Below are positions 47,616-57,491 of a stretch of 64,000 nt of DNA, one piece after another. Position numbers and translations under genes: made by a program. Below the pieces are notes generated by a model. It searched no databases, had not been told where the DNA came from, and worked only from the letters and a program-made list of their open reading frames with translations. How positions within the stretch are numbered: the first letter of the stretch is position 1; every line of letters begins with the position of its first letter. The stretch covers positions 886,962-950,961 of the forward strand of contig NZ_JAGTXM010000002.1 in the NCBI RefSeq assembly GCF_018252635.1, written 5' to 3'. This DNA comes from Citrobacter amalonaticus. Lineage in GTDB: Bacteria; Pseudomonadota; Gammaproteobacteria; Enterobacterales; Enterobacteriaceae.

Positions 47616-48686
47616 ATGAACGATGGAACGGACTATCGCGCGATTCTTACCGCCGATACGCCCTTAATCGATGTCCGCGCGCCGGTTGAATTTCAGCAGG
47701 GTGCCATACCGGGCGCGATAAATTTACCCTTAATGAATGATGACGAGCGTGCCGCCGTGGGTACCTGCTATAAACGCCAGGGGCCAGAGGCTGCACTGGA
47801 GCTTGGTCATCAACTGGTCTGCGGCGAGATTCGCCAGCAGCGTCTGGACGCCTGGCGCGAAGCCTGCCGGCAACACCCCCAGGGCTATCTCTGCTGCGCC
47901 CGGGGCGGTCAGCGTTCGCACATTGTCCAGCAGTGGCTACGTGAATCCGGCGTGGATTACCCGTTGATCAACGGTGGCTACAAAGCGCTACGCCAGGCCG
48001 CGATTGCCGCCACGGAAGAACAGGTCCAAAAACCGATCGTGCTGATTGGCGGTTGCACCGGCAATGGCAAAACGCAACTGGTGCAACAGCAGGAAAACGG
48101 GGTGGATCTTGAGGGATTGGCCCATCATCGCGGCTCCTCATTTGGCCGCACTCTGGAACCGCAGCTCAGTCAGGCGAGTTTCGAAAATCTGCTGGCGGTG
48201 ACGTTGCTCAAAAAACAGACCACACGCTGGGTACTGGAAGATGAAGGTCGAATGATTGGATCTAACCATTTGCCGGAATGCCTGCGCGAGCGCATGGCGC
48301 AGGCCACTATCGCCGTGATTGACGATCCGTTCGAACGGCGTCTTGAGCGCCTGCGTGAAGAGTATTTTGTGCGAATGCATCATGATTTTACCCACGCGTA
48401 TGGCGAAGAACGGGGATGGCAGGAATACAGCAACTATCTGCATCACGGGCTTTCTGCAATTCAACGGCGTCTGGGTTTGCAGCGGTTTAACGAGTTAACC
48501 GCAAAGCTGGGCGTGGCGCTGGAGACACAGCGTCATACCGGCAGCACCGAAGCGCATTTCAGTTGGTTAGTGCCGCTGCTGGAAGAGTATTACGATCCGA
48601 TGTATCGCTATCAACTGGAAAAGAAAGCCGGAAAGATTGTCTTTCGTGGAACGTTCGAAGAGGTGGCGGGCTGGCTGAGCCACTAA
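47616..48686 (+). CDS. mnmH: tRNA 2-selenouridine synthase MnmH (SelU/YbbB)
   Basis: 356 residues from the ATG at 47616 ([11 protein letters not shown]), slightly shorter at the N-terminus than E. coli SelU (364). The rhodanese domain (about 1-130) carries the active Cys in CCARGGQRS (Cys94). The second domain has a P-loop GGCTGNGKT, which in this family activates and geranylates or selenates the wobble 2-thiouridine of tRNA-Lys, -Glu and -Gln. It is a single gene, convergent with the porin gene across a long BIME array. Confidence 0.96.
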   Translation: MNDGTDYRAILTADTPLIDVRAPVEFQQGAIPGAINLPLMNDDERAAVGTCYKRQGPEAALELGHQLVCGEIRQQRLDAWREACRQHPQGYLCCARGGQRSHIVQQWLRESGVDYPLINGGYKALRQAAIAATEEQVQKPIVLIGGCTGNGKTQLVQQQENGVDLEGLAHHRGSSFGRTLEPQLSQASFENLLAVTLLKKQTTRWVLEDEGRMIGSNHLPECLRERMAQATIAVIDDPFERRLERLREEYFVRMHHDFTHAYGEERGWQEYSNYLHHGLSAIQRRLGLQRFNELTAKLGVALETQRHTGSTEAHFSWLVPLLEEYYDPMYRYQLEKKAGKIVFRGTFEEVAGWLSH

Positions 48687-48691
48687 GAATT

Positions 48692-49085
48692 GCCGGATGG
48701 CGACGCTCACGCGTCTTATCCGGCCTACAAATCACCACAGTCCTGCAGGCCGGATAAGCCTCAGCTCCATCCGGCACACAAATCACCACAGTCCTGCAGG
48801 CCGGATAAGCCTCAGCGCCATCCGGCACACAAATCACCACAGTCCTGCAGGCCGGATAAGCCTCCGCGCCATCCGGCGCACAAATCACCACAGTCCTGCA
48901 GGCCGGATAAGCCTCCGCGCCATCCGGCACACAAATCACCACAGTCCTGTAGGCCGGATAAGCGCCAGCGCCATCCGGCACACAAATCACCACAGTCCTG
49001 TAGGCCGGATAAGCGCCAGCGCCATCCGGCACACAAATCACCACAGTCCTGTAGGCCGGATAAGCGCCAGCGCCATCCGGCACAG
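48692..49085. repeat. BIME array: one REP plus seven 51-bp tandem units
   Basis: A REP (48692-48724) precedes seven tandem repeats of exactly 51 bp beginning at 48733, 48784, 48835, 48886, 48937, 48988 and 49039. Each unit contains caccacagtcctg, then the REP palindrome (GCCGGATAAGC ... GCCATCCGGC), then acacaaat. Units 1-2, 3-4 and 5-7 share private variants (CTCAG; CTCCG; TGTAGG with GCCAG), showing stepwise expansion. Because 51 is a multiple of 3, several frames stay open across the array, creating false ORFs with a 17-residue period. It fills the convergent gap between mnmH and the porin gene. Confidence 0.96.
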
Positions 49086-49093
49086 CATCATAC

Positions 49094-50227
49094 TTAGAAG
49101 TCGTAACGCAGGCGTACCAGGTTCATATCACCCAGGTCGTCGGTGCTGGAGGTAAAGACATGTTCGTAATCAACACGGAAACCGTAATCCAGTTGGAAGC
49201 TGATACCCACGCCATTATCGGTACGCAGGTAATTGCGACCATTCACATATTCAATGCGGTCCCCCATGAAGTACGGCTGAATGGATTTCAACGCATACTG
49301 GTTGATTGGGAATTTATAGCCCGCAAAATATTCCAGCCCCCACGCATCACCGGCAAAGTAGTCATGTGCTGACACTTTCCTGGTGGTCATGAAGTTCTGA
49401 TACCAGCCGCCGCCCAGTGAGAAGGTCCAGTTATCCGGTGTCCAGCTCAGCGCGGTACCCACGATATTCTGATCGTACGTTTTGCTGCCGTTACCGCGCA
49501 TTTCCGCACGCGTGTAGTTCCACGCCGTACCCCAGCTCAGATCGTCAGTGATGTGATAATCCGCACCCAGTGAACCACCGCCTTTACGCTTGTAGTTCAG
49601 GCCATTGTTCGGGTTGTAGTCGTCGCTGAACAGATAAGAGGCGTAGAGATCAACATCGCCGACCGTTTTCTTATATTTCAGCATTTTGCGGGAACGGTAA
49701 GAACCATCATAGTCGCCGTTAATCCCGTTACCCGGAGCCTGACCAATCATGTCGTAGTCCCAGATATCGGTTTTCGCACCGACTACATCGTAGTAGATGC
49801 TGTTCTGTTGACCGAAGGTCAGCGTACCCCAGGTATCGCTCTTCAGACCGGTGTACAGCATACGACGCGTGGTGTCATGCGCGCCGTCAGCATAGTGGTT
49901 ATCCCAGTTGAACTGCGCCGGAATGTTAACACCCAGTTCGTAGAAGCTGATCCAACTAATGTCATCAAACAGATAGTAATCTGCCGCGAAGCGGAAACGG
50001 GTACCGCCGTCAAAGCCATTGCGTTTATAGCCATTTGCGCCGTCATCGCCCGTCATATTCTGGAACTGAGGACGAATACTTCCGCCAACGGTAAAGTTAA
50101 GACGGCTCAGCGGATTGCCCGCCTGTGGATCTTGTTTCAGAACGGTGATTTCCGCCTGAGAGGCGAAAGACGTCAATGCCACTGCTGCGCCGATCGATGC
50201 CGCCAGCGCTGTTGTTTTTATAGTCAT
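49094..50227 (-). CDS. Outer membrane general porin-like protein
   Basis: 377 residues. The signal peptide MTIKTTALAASIGAAVALT ends near SQA. The mature protein has alternating beta strands typical of a 16-strand trimeric porin: FTVGGSIRPQFQNMTGD, GTRFRFAADYYL, GLKSDTWGTLTFGQQNSIYYDVVG (constriction-loop L3 region), and the final LVRLRYDF with C-terminal Phe. It is related to the OmpC/OmpF group only distantly; it could be a substrate-selective porin. In E. coli K-12 the interval between mnmH and ybbP holds the rhsD element instead. Its 177-bp upstream gap should contain the promoter. Confidence 0.88.
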   Translation of the reverse strand: MTIKTTALAASIGAAVALTSFASQAEITVLKQDPQAGNPLSRLNFTVGGSIRPQFQNMTGDDGANGYKRNGFDGGTRFRFAADYYLFDDISWISFYELGVNIPAQFNWDNHYADGAHDTTRRMLYTGLKSDTWGTLTFGQQNSIYYDVVGAKTDIWDYDMIGQAPGNGINGDYDGSYRSRKMLKYKKTVGDVDLYASYLFSDDYNPNNGLNYKRKGGGSLGADYHITDDLSWGTAWNYTRAEMRGNGSKTYDQNIVGTALSWTPDNWTFSLGGGWYQNFMTTRKVSAHDYFAGDAWGLEYFAGYKFPINQYALKSIQPYFMGDRIEYVNGRNYLRTDNGVGISFQLDYGFRVDYEHVFTSSTDDLGDMNLVRLRYDF

Positions 50228-50404
50228 TATTTTTCCTTGATAGATTTCCTGCTAATTATTCAGCGATTGAATATTAACTGGTATTAACACTGACGTGTTG
50301 GCGGGTTTTTAATGATTTGTGCCGTTAAACAGCGAAGGGTTATCAATTTATGCTACTAAGAAAGTACGCGCCAGCATAAAAACCGGCGCGTCATTATCAC
50401 GATG

Positions 50405-52819
50405 TTAAACAGTAAACTGCCGGAACAACGCTTTCCCTTTCAGCAGACGGACACCGAGCCAGCCTCCGCAAAGAGAAAGTAAAAGCGCACCGCAGACCGG
50501 CAGAACAATCCACAAACGCCAGTCAGGTTCCCACGGGAAGTCAAATACCTGAGTTTGCAGCACTGCCAGCGCGGTTTCCGCGCCGATGGATGCCACCAGC
50601 CCGGAGACCAGCCCCAGCATGGCGAATTCACACCATAGCGTGGTACGCAGGAGTTTCTTGCCCGCGCCTAACGTCCGCCAGACCACCAGTTCCTGATGAC
50701 GCTGACGCATACCGACCTGCACCTGCGCCAGTAACAACAGCATGCCGCAGGCGGTCACCAGCACCACCATCACCTCCAGCGCCCGGCTAACCTGCTCCAG
50801 CACCTGCCCCACCTGCTTAAGGATCGCGCCGATGTCTAACAGGCTGATGGTCGGGAACTCTCGGTTAAGCTGCGTCAGCATGCCGTTGCCGTTTTCCCAG
50901 CGGAAGCTGGTCAGCCAGCTTTGCGGCTGACCATCCAGCGCGCCGGACGGGAAGATAAAGAAAAAGTTGGGTCGCAGGCTCTCCCAATCTACCCGACGCA
51001 AACTGGTTACCTTCGCACTGAAGGCCTGGGTGTCGCCCATAAAGGTGACGCTGTCGCCGAGTGAAACGTTCAGCCGTTTTGCCAGTCCCTCTTCCATCGA
51101 TACCTCGCCTTTTTCTGGCGGCCAGTGACCGGCGGTGACAGGATTGTGATCCGGGCGGGCATCCTGCCAGGTCAGGTTTAGCTCACGATTCAGAGACTCA
51201 TCTTGTCCACCTTCTGTCGACGTGTTGTTTATTGCCGTCAACCTCGCCCGCACAATCGGGTAGAACGCTTCCGGGATCACCTGATGCTCGGAGAGAAATG
51301 CTTTCACCTGTGGCACCTGATCCGGGGCAATATTGATCAGAAAATAGTTTGGACTTTCCGGCGGAAGCTGCTGCTGCCAGCGATCAAGCAGATCGCCGCG
51401 TAATACCAGCAACAGCGCCAGCAGCATAAACGACAGCGAAAACGCCGACAATTGGCTCAGCGTCGACCACGGCTGACGCAGCAGGCGACTGACCGAAAGG
51501 CGTAGCGGCAGCGCCGATAGCGTCATCCCCCGCAGGACGTTCAGCAGCATCCACCCCAGCACGCCACAGAGCAGCGCCAGTACCACCGCCCCCGCCAGCA
51601 CCGCCCACAGCAGCGGGCTGCCGCCCATTAACCCGGCCAGTAACACCACCACCACAACGGTTACGATCGGCAAATAGAATTTCAGCGGCCAGACGCTGGC
51701 CACCACATCACGACGTAATACGCGCAGCGGCTGGGTGGCTAATAACAAGCGATAGGGACGCAACCCGACCAGCAGTGAGATCACCGTCATGGTGCCCAAC
51801 GCCCAGATCCACGGCCAGGAACTGGCAGGCGGCAGCGCGGCAGGTAATACCGGTTTGAGCAGCGCCATTAACAGCTTTTCGAATAGCAGACCGATCGCCC
51901 CGCCCGTCACGGCGGAAAGCGCCAGAACCATCAGCCACTGCCCGACGATAAGTTTTCGCAATTGCACCCTACCCGCGCCGAGCGTTTTCAGAATCGCCAC
52001 CAGATCGTAGCGACTGCGACAGTAGTGATTCATCGCCACCGCCACCGCAGCGACGGCCAGCAGCAGCGTTAACAGTGCCGAAAGAAGAAGAAATTGTTGC
52101 GAACGCTCAAGGGATTTGCCCAGCGCGCCTTCGTCCTGTTCAAGTCCGTACCAGCGATGCTCCGGCTTTAGTTGCGGTAGCAACCACTTTTCATAGCCAT
52201 CAAGCTGTTGCGGCGTGCCGCCAAATTTATAGCGCCATGTGACGCGACTGCCGGGCTGTACGGCACCGGTTTTCGCGACATCCGCCGTATTCATTAACAG
52301 GCGCGGGGCCATCTGGAAGGGGTTAAAGCCGGAGTCCGGCTCCTGTACCACTTCACCGGCAATGCGCAACGTGGCATCGCCGACATCAAGGGTGTCGCCG
52401 GTTTTCAGATTCAGCAACGCCATCAATCGCGGTGCCAGCAGTACCGTTCCCGGCTGCGGCGTGAGCCCTGGTGGGTTGGTTTCCAGCTCGCCGTACATCG
52501 GGTAGATATCATCAACCGCTTTGACATTCGCCAGTTGGGGCGTGTCACCGGCAAAGGTCATGGTGGCAAACGTCAGTTGTTCCCCGACCTTCAGACCGCG
52601 CTGACGCGCTTCGTCAAGCCACGCCTGCGGCACTACGCGTGAGCTACGCAGTGCCCGGTCGCCGGCCATAAACTCACGGCTTTGCTGACTTAATCCTTTT
52701 TCCATCCGGTCGCTGATATTGCCCAGCGCCAGCACGCAGGCCACCGCCAGACTCAACGCCAACCAGACAATCAACAGCGACGGCGAGCGCCATTCGCGCC
52801 AGAACCAGCGTGCAATCAT
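50405..52819 (-). CDS. ybbP: ABC transporter permease YbbP (FtsX/MacB-like)
   Basis: 804 residues, the E. coli length. It has an N-terminal membrane segment, a large periplasmic domain, and two FtsX-type permease domains, about ten membrane segments in all. It forms an ABC system with YbbA, presumably for lipids or lipoproteins (type VII mechanotransmission class); the substrate is unproven. Its ATG overlaps the ybbA stop (ATGA). Confidence 0.96.
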   Translation of the reverse strand: MIARWFWREWRSPSLLIVWLALSLAVACVLALGNISDRMEKGLSQQSREFMAGDRALRSSRVVPQAWLDEARQRGLKVGEQLTFATMTFAGDTPQLANVKAVDDIYPMYGELETNPPGLTPQPGTVLLAPRLMALLNLKTGDTLDVGDATLRIAGEVVQEPDSGFNPFQMAPRLLMNTADVAKTGAVQPGSRVTWRYKFGGTPQQLDGYEKWLLPQLKPEHRWYGLEQDEGALGKSLERSQQFLLLSALLTLLLAVAAVAVAMNHYCRSRYDLVAILKTLGAGRVQLRKLIVGQWLMVLALSAVTGGAIGLLFEKLLMALLKPVLPAALPPASSWPWIWALGTMTVISLLVGLRPYRLLLATQPLRVLRRDVVASVWPLKFYLPIVTVVVVVLLAGLMGGSPLLWAVLAGAVVLALLCGVLGWMLLNVLRGMTLSALPLRLSVSRLLRQPWSTLSQLSAFSLSFMLLALLLVLRGDLLDRWQQQLPPESPNYFLINIAPDQVPQVKAFLSEHQVIPEAFYPIVRARLTAINNTSTEGGQDESLNRELNLTWQDARPDHNPVTAGHWPPEKGEVSMEEGLAKRLNVSLGDSVTFMGDTQAFSAKVTSLRRVDWESLRPNFFFIFPSGALDGQPQSWLTSFRWENGNGMLTQLNREFPTISLLDIGAILKQVGQVLEQVSRALEVMVVLVTACGMLLLLAQVQVGMRQRHQELVVWRTLGAGKKLLRTTLWCEFAMLGLVSGLVASIGAETALAVLQTQVFDFPWEPDWRLWIVLPVCGALLLSLCGGWLGVRLLKGKALFRQFTV

Positions 52820-53502
52820 GCCTCCTCCTGCAACTGTCCATTCACCAGACGCAACCGCCGGTTGCAGCGCGCCGCCAGTTGCGGATCGTGAGTCACCAGG
52901 ATAAGCGTGGTACCGTGTTCGCGGTTAAGAGAAAAGAGTAGATCGGCAATCTTCTCGCCAGTTTGCCGGTCGAGATTACCCGTCGGTTCATCGGCAAACA
53001 GGACGTCCGGGCGACCATTAAAGGCACGTGCGAGTGCCACGCGCTGCTGCTCACCGCCAGAAAGCTGCGCCGGAAGATGGTCCAGACGCTTGCCCAGCCC
53101 CAGTTGTTCAAGAAGGGCTTTCGCTCCCGCTTTAGTTTGTCCGCTGTTTTCGCCGCGCAGCAGTGCGGGAAGTTCAACGTTCTCCAGCGCATTCAGCGTG
53201 GGAATCAACATAAATGACTGAAAGACAAAACCGACATGCTGTGCACGCAGTTGAGCCCGAGCCTCTTCATCCATCTGATGCAACGGTTTCCCCACCAGAT
53301 TGACGTCACCGTCGGTACCGTCATCCAGCCCGGCGAGGATCGCCAGCAGCGTGGATTTCCCTGAACCCGATTCGCCAATCAGCGCAATGGTCTCAGCGCG
53401 TTTGACAACCAGGTCAACTCCGGTAAGGATGGAAAGCTCGTGCTCCCCCTGACCGACGGACTTCTTAAGATGATGAACTTCAACAATGTTTTCCGCTGGC
53501 AT
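52816..53502 (-). CDS. ybbA: ABC transporter ATP-binding protein YbbA
   Basis: 228 residues, LolD/MacB-type ATPase. It has Walker A GESGSGKST, signature LSGGEQQR, Walker B VLFADEPTGNLD and H-loop LVTHDPQ. It powers YbbP. Its start overlaps the divergent tesA start by 33 bp, so the two promoters lie inside each other's genes. Confidence 0.96.
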   Translation of the reverse strand: MPAENIVEVHHLKKSVGQGEHELSILTGVDLVVKRAETIALIGESGSGKSTLLAILAGLDDGTDGDVNLVGKPLHQMDEEARAQLRAQHVGFVFQSFMLIPTLNALENVELPALLRGENSGQTKAGAKALLEQLGLGKRLDHLPAQLSGGEQQRVALARAFNGRPDVLFADEPTGNLDRQTGEKIADLLFSLNREHGTTLILVTHDPQLAARCNRRLRLVNGQLQEEA

Positions 53503-54096
53503 TTGCCTTTCCTGTTCCTGATCCTGTTTACCTGTCGGGCCGCTGCGGCTGACACGTTGTTAATCCTCGGCGACAGCCTGAGCGCCGGATATCGAATGTC
53601 CGCCAGCGCCGCCTGGCCTGCGCTGCTCAACGATAAATGGCAGAGCAAAACCACCGTGGTGAACGCCAGTATCAGCGGCGACACCTCCCAGCAAGCGCTG
53701 GCGCGTCTGCCTGCGCTACTCAAACAGCATCAACCGCGCTGGGTACTGGTCGAGCTGGGCGGCAACGACGGACTGCGTGGATTTGCGCCGCAACAGACCG
53801 AACAGACGCTGCGTACCATCGTGCAGGACGTCAAAGCAGCGAACGCCGAACCGCTGCTGATGCAAATTCGCCTGCCCGCAAACTACGGTCGTCGGTATAA
53901 TGAAACCTTTAGCGCACTCTATCCAAAGCTCGCCAAAGAGTTTGATATTCCTCTGTTACCCTTTTTTATGGAAGAGGTCTATCTAAAACCGCAATGGATG
54001 CAGGATGATGGTATTCATCCTAACCGCGATGCCCAGCCCTTTATTGCCGACTGGATGGCGAAGCAGTTGAGTCCTTTAGTAAAACACGAGTCTTAA
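53470..54096 (+). CDS. tesA: Periplasmic thioesterase I / protease I / lysophospholipase L1
   Basis: 208 residues, the E. coli length, from the ATG at 53470 (MMNFNNVFRWHLP). A signal peptide ends near RAAA. The SGNH-hydrolase blocks are GDSLSAGY (catalytic Ser), SGDT, GGNDGLRG and DDGIHPN (Asp/His). It hydrolyses acyl-CoA, lysophospholipids and esters in the periplasm. Confidence 0.97.
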   Translation: MMNFNNVFRWHLPFLFLILFTCRAAAADTLLILGDSLSAGYRMSASAAWPALLNDKWQSKTTVVNASISGDTSQQALARLPALLKQHQPRWVLVELGGNDGLRGFAPQQTEQTLRTIVQDVKAANAEPLLMQIRLPANYGRRYNETFSALYPKLAKEFDIPLLPFFMEEVYLKPQWMQDDGIHPNRDAQPFIADWMAKQLSPLVKHES

Positions 54097-54124
54097 TTCA
54101 ACGGAGATCCTGACAGGTAAAGTT

Positions 54125-54895
54125 ATGCAAAAATCGGTCTTAATAACAGGCTGTTCCAGCGGTATCGGCCTGGGAAGCGCGCTTGAGCTGAAGCGTCAGG
54201 GCTTTCAGGTTCTCGCCGGCTGCCGCAAACCCGACGATGTCACGCGCATGAATAACATGGGATTCACCGGCGTATTGATCGACCTCGACTCTCCCGAGAG
54301 CGTGGATCGCGCCGCTGACGAGGTGATCGCCCTGACCGATAACTGCTTATACGGGATCTTTAACAATGCCGGATACGGCGTTTACGGTCCGCTGACCACC
54401 ATCAGCCGCGCACAAATGGAGCAGCAATTTTCCGCTAATTTTTTTGGCGCGCACCAGCTCACCATGCGCCTGTTACCGGCGATGCTGCCGCACGGCGAAG
54501 GTCGGATCGTGATGACCTCCTCGGTGATGGGGTTGATCTCAACGCCTGGGCGCGGTGCCTACGCGGCCAGTAAATACGCGCTGGAAGCCTGGTCAGATGC
54601 GTTGCGCATGGAGCTGCGTCACAGCGGAATTAAAGTCAGCCTGATTGAACCCGGCCCCATCCGTACGCGTTTTACTGAAAACGTCAATCAGACACAAACG
54701 GATAAACCGGTGGAAAACCCCGGTATTGCCGCACGTTTTACGCTGGATCCTGACGCAGTTGTCGACAAAGTGCGCCATGCTTTTGTCAGCGATAAACCCA
54801 AAATTCGCTATCCCGTTACGCTGGTGACCTGGGCCGTTATGCTGCTTAAACGCCTGCTGCCGGGACGCCTGATGGACAAAATTTTGCACGGATGA
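54125..54895 (+). CDS. ybbO: Short-chain dehydrogenase/reductase YbbO
   Basis: 256 residues. The Rossmann motif GCSSGIGLG, NNAGYGVYG, and the catalytic Ser with YAASKYALEAW (YxxxK) are all present, giving a classical NAD(P)H SDR. The E. coli homologue reduces medium- to long-chain aldehydes. It follows tesA by 28 bp and precedes cnoX by 59 bp on the same strand. Confidence 0.94.
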   Translation: MQKSVLITGCSSGIGLGSALELKRQGFQVLAGCRKPDDVTRMNNMGFTGVLIDLDSPESVDRAADEVIALTDNCLYGIFNNAGYGVYGPLTTISRAQMEQQFSANFFGAHQLTMRLLPAMLPHGEGRIVMTSSVMGLISTPGRGAYAASKYALEAWSDALRMELRHSGIKVSLIEPGPIRTRFTENVNQTQTDKPVENPGIAARFTLDPDAVVDKVRHAFVSDKPKIRYPVTLVTWAVMLLKRLLPGRLMDKILHG

Positions 54896-54954
54896 GTTGA
54901 AGCACGCGCTTAAGCCCCCATGTAAAAAAGAAATCGACACAAGAGAGTGACTCC

Positions 54955-55809
54955 ATGTCCACACAGAATATTGTCAACATTAACGAATCTAACCTGCAGC
55001 AGACCTTAGAACTGTCGATGACCACGCCGGTCCTGTTCTACTTCTGGTCTGAACGCAGCCAGCACTGCCTGCAATTAACGCCGGTGCTGGAAAGTCTTGC
55101 CGCGCAGTACAACGGCCAGTTTATTCTGGCAAAGCTCGACTGCGATGCCGAGCAGATGATTGCCTCTCAGTTTGGTCTGCGCGCCATTCCGACCGTCTAT
55201 CTGTTCCAGAACGGTCAGCCGGTTGACGGCTTCCAGGGACCGCAGCCGGAAGAGGCGATCCGTGCCCTGCTCGACAAAGTGTTGCCACGTGAAGAAGAGC
55301 TGAAAGCGCAACAGGCCATGCAACTGATGCAGGAAGGCAACTACATTGAAGCGCTGCCGCTGCTCAAAGATGCCTGGCAACTCTCTAACCAGAATGGTGA
55401 AATCGGCCTGCTGCTGGCGGAAACACAAATCGCCCTCAACCGCTCTGAAGACGCAGAAGCCGTGCTGAAAACCATTCCGCTACAGGATCAGGACACCCGC
55501 TATCAGGGGCTGGTTGCGCAAATTGAACTACTGAAACAGGCGGCAGATACGCCGGAGATTCAGCTACTGCAACAGCAGGTAGAGGAAAACCCGCAGGATG
55601 CCGGACTGGCAGCGCAATTGGCGCTGCAACTGCATCAGGTCGGACGCAACGAAGAAGCGCTGGAACTGCTGTTTAGCCATCTGAAGAAAGATCTCGCTGC
55701 CGCGGACGGTCAGGCGCGTAAAACGTTCCAGGAAATTCTTGCCGCGCTGGGTACCGGCGATGCGCTGGCGTCAAAATATCGCCGTCAGCTGTATGCCTTG
55801 CTGTACTGA
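54955..55809 (+). CDS. cnoX: Chaperedoxin CnoX (YbbN)
   Basis: 284 residues, the E. coli length. The N-terminal thioredoxin-like domain has SQHC in place of the CxxC redox motif ([10 protein letters not shown]), and is followed by a TPR domain (about 120-284). The E. coli protein is a holdase that transfers unfolded clients to GroEL and DnaK and is activated by hypochlorite chlorination. Conserved neighbourhood: tesA-ybbO-cnoX. Confidence 0.96.
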   Translation: MSTQNIVNINESNLQQTLELSMTTPVLFYFWSERSQHCLQLTPVLESLAAQYNGQFILAKLDCDAEQMIASQFGLRAIPTVYLFQNGQPVDGFQGPQPEEAIRALLDKVLPREEELKAQQAMQLMQEGNYIEALPLLKDAWQLSNQNGEIGLLLAETQIALNRSEDAEAVLKTIPLQDQDTRYQGLVAQIELLKQAADTPEIQLLQQQVEENPQDAGLAAQLALQLHQVGRNEEALELLFSHLKKDLAAADGQARKTFQEILAALGTGDALASKYRRQLYALLY

Positions 55810-55817
55810 TGGTATTT

Positions 55818-55895
55818 GCCCGATGGCGCTACGCTTATCGGGCCTACAATAAGCACTCATCCGTAGGCCGGATAAGGCTTCAGCCGCCATCCGGC
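55818..55895. repeat. BIME (two REP units) between cnoX and fetB
   Basis: Palindromes at 55818-55843 (GCCCGATGG ... TATCGGGC) and 55867-55895 (GCCGGATAAGG ... CCATCCGGC) in the convergent gap. Confidence 0.88.
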
Positions 55896-55903
55896 GATCT
55901 CTG

Positions 55904-56683
55904 TTACGATTTCTTTAAATGCGTCACCACCAGTTGGTGACGCGAATTATAGAACTTTCGATACGTTAAATAGCAGGCAATGATGGTCGACAGACTCGCC
56001 GTTGAGAGTAGCATAAACGTCACCATGATCTGATATTTAATCGCTTTAACCGGATCGATACCGGCAAAGATCAGCCCCGACATCATCCCCGGTAAACTCA
56101 CCAGTCCGACCGTTTTCGCGGAGTCGATCGTCGGGATCAGCGAGGCGCGAATACTATCGCGGATCAAGCCAGCAGAGGCCATTTTCGGCGTGGCGCCAAG
56201 GCTGAGTTTCTCCTGAATCCGCTGCTGCTCGCTGCTGAAGCGCTGCCCCAAATTGTTGTAACACAATCCAACAGCCACCATCGCATTACCGGCAATCATC
56301 CCGGAAATGGGGATCACCTGCATAGGGATAAATTCAATCGATCCTGACAGCACCAGCACCGCCAGCGTTAACCCTGCCCCCGTCGTGATGGCAATGAACG
56401 AGGAAATAAACGCTTTATCAATATATTTACTGCGTTTCTGCGCGTTATACGCGGCGTTAAAACAGATAAATAATACCATCACTACCGTCAGGACAGCATG
56501 ATTCACCGCGAAGATATATTTCAGGACATAGCCGACGATAATAAGCTGAACCACGGCGCGAGCGACGCTCCAGAGAATATCTTTCTCCAGCGCCAGTTTC
56601 TCTTTGTGGCTTATCAGCATCGCCACCACCACCAGCATCATCGCTAATCCCAGTGACTCGTTGGTAATATTATGTTCATTCAT
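55904..56683 (-). CDS. fetB: Iron exporter membrane subunit FetB (YbbM)
   Basis: 259 residues from the ATG at 56683 (MNEHNITNESLGLAM), as in E. coli. It has about seven hydrophobic segments and the family motif LPGMMSGLIFAGIDPVKAIKYQIMV. With FetA it forms an ABC exporter that lowers cellular iron under oxidative stress. It overlaps fetA by 8 bp. Confidence 0.95.
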   Translation of the reverse strand: MNEHNITNESLGLAMMLVVVAMLISHKEKLALEKDILWSVARAVVQLIIVGYVLKYIFAVNHAVLTVVMVLFICFNAAYNAQKRSKYIDKAFISSFIAITTGAGLTLAVLVLSGSIEFIPMQVIPISGMIAGNAMVAVGLCYNNLGQRFSSEQQRIQEKLSLGATPKMASAGLIRDSIRASLIPTIDSAKTVGLVSLPGMMSGLIFAGIDPVKAIKYQIMVTFMLLSTASLSTIIACYLTYRKFYNSRHQLVVTHLKKS

Positions 56684-57347
56684 TTCGTGCTTCCTGCATT
56701 TCTCCGGCATGCGGCATCAGCGTGATTATTTCATCCGCATGATTAATTTCATCTTTATCGTGAGTCACCCACAGTACGCCTGTCTGCTTGTCGCGAGCAT
56801 AGTGATGAATAATCTCATTTACATTGCGCTTATTGCTTTCATCCAGCGCGCTGGTGATTTCATCAAGCAGTAAAACCTGCGGCAAAAACTGTAAATTGCG
56901 GATCAGGGAAATGCGCTGTTTCTCTCCACCGGAAAGTTCGTTGATATTTTTCGCCAGAATCGTCTCCGGCAGTTGAAAGCGGGCCAGGTCCGCCAGAAAA
57001 ACCCCAGGGTCAGGACGCCGGTTACGGATTTGCCAGGGGAAGATCAGATTATCGTAGACGGTATCGCCAAAAAGCGCGGGCGTCTGGGCGCAATACGAAA
57101 CCTGTTGGCGATAATGTTCCGGGTTGAGCGTGGCGATCTCCTCCCCGACAAAGAGGATCTCGCCGCTAGTCGGACTGAGTAACGACGCAATAATCTTTAG
57201 TAAGGTACTTTTTCCACAGCCGGAAGGGCCGGTTATTAATTTAAAATCACCGGGGTGCAAGTTAAAACTGATGTTATTCAGAATTTTCGTTGTCCCGACC
57301 TGGTAGCCCACATTGTTTAGCTGCAGCAAAATGCTATTTTCACGCAT
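56676..57347 (-). CDS. fetA: Iron exporter ATP-binding subunit FetA (YbbL)
   Basis: 223 residues. It has Walker A GPSGCGKST, Q-loop VSYCAQ, signature LSGGEKQR, Walker B VLLLDEITSALD and H-loop WVTHDKDE. It energises FetB. It is divergent from qmcA, with 144 bp between. Confidence 0.95.
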   Translation of the reverse strand: MRENSILLQLNNVGYQVGTTKILNNISFNLHPGDFKLITGPSGCGKSTLLKIIASLLSPTSGEILFVGEEIATLNPEHYRQQVSYCAQTPALFGDTVYDNLIFPWQIRNRRPDPGVFLADLARFQLPETILAKNINELSGGEKQRISLIRNLQFLPQVLLLDEITSALDESNKRNVNEIIHHYARDKQTGVLWVTHDKDEINHADEIITLMPHAGEMQEARNE

Positions 57348-57491
57348 TATCTATCCTGTTTTCGCGTTTTATCGCAAAATAGTGTATCCCTCTAATTAAC
57401 GAGAGGGGAACTCTCTTTAATGAATCAGGTATAATTTCAAGAGTACCGTCGCCAGTCTCGACATCATGGACAGTTCAACAGGAGGTTTTCA

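Noticed and set aside
48559-49083. A 174-codon minus-strand frame with repeating CVPDGAGAYPAYRTVVI-type units
   Set aside because: It is the translation of the 51-bp BIME array; because 51 is divisible by 3 frames stay open. Similar periodic frames occur on the plus strand, and there is no ribosome site or non-repetitive core.
48692-49085. CRISPR-like regular repeat
   Set aside because: The units are tandem and contain no unique spacers; each unit carries the REP palindrome, so this is a BIME array.
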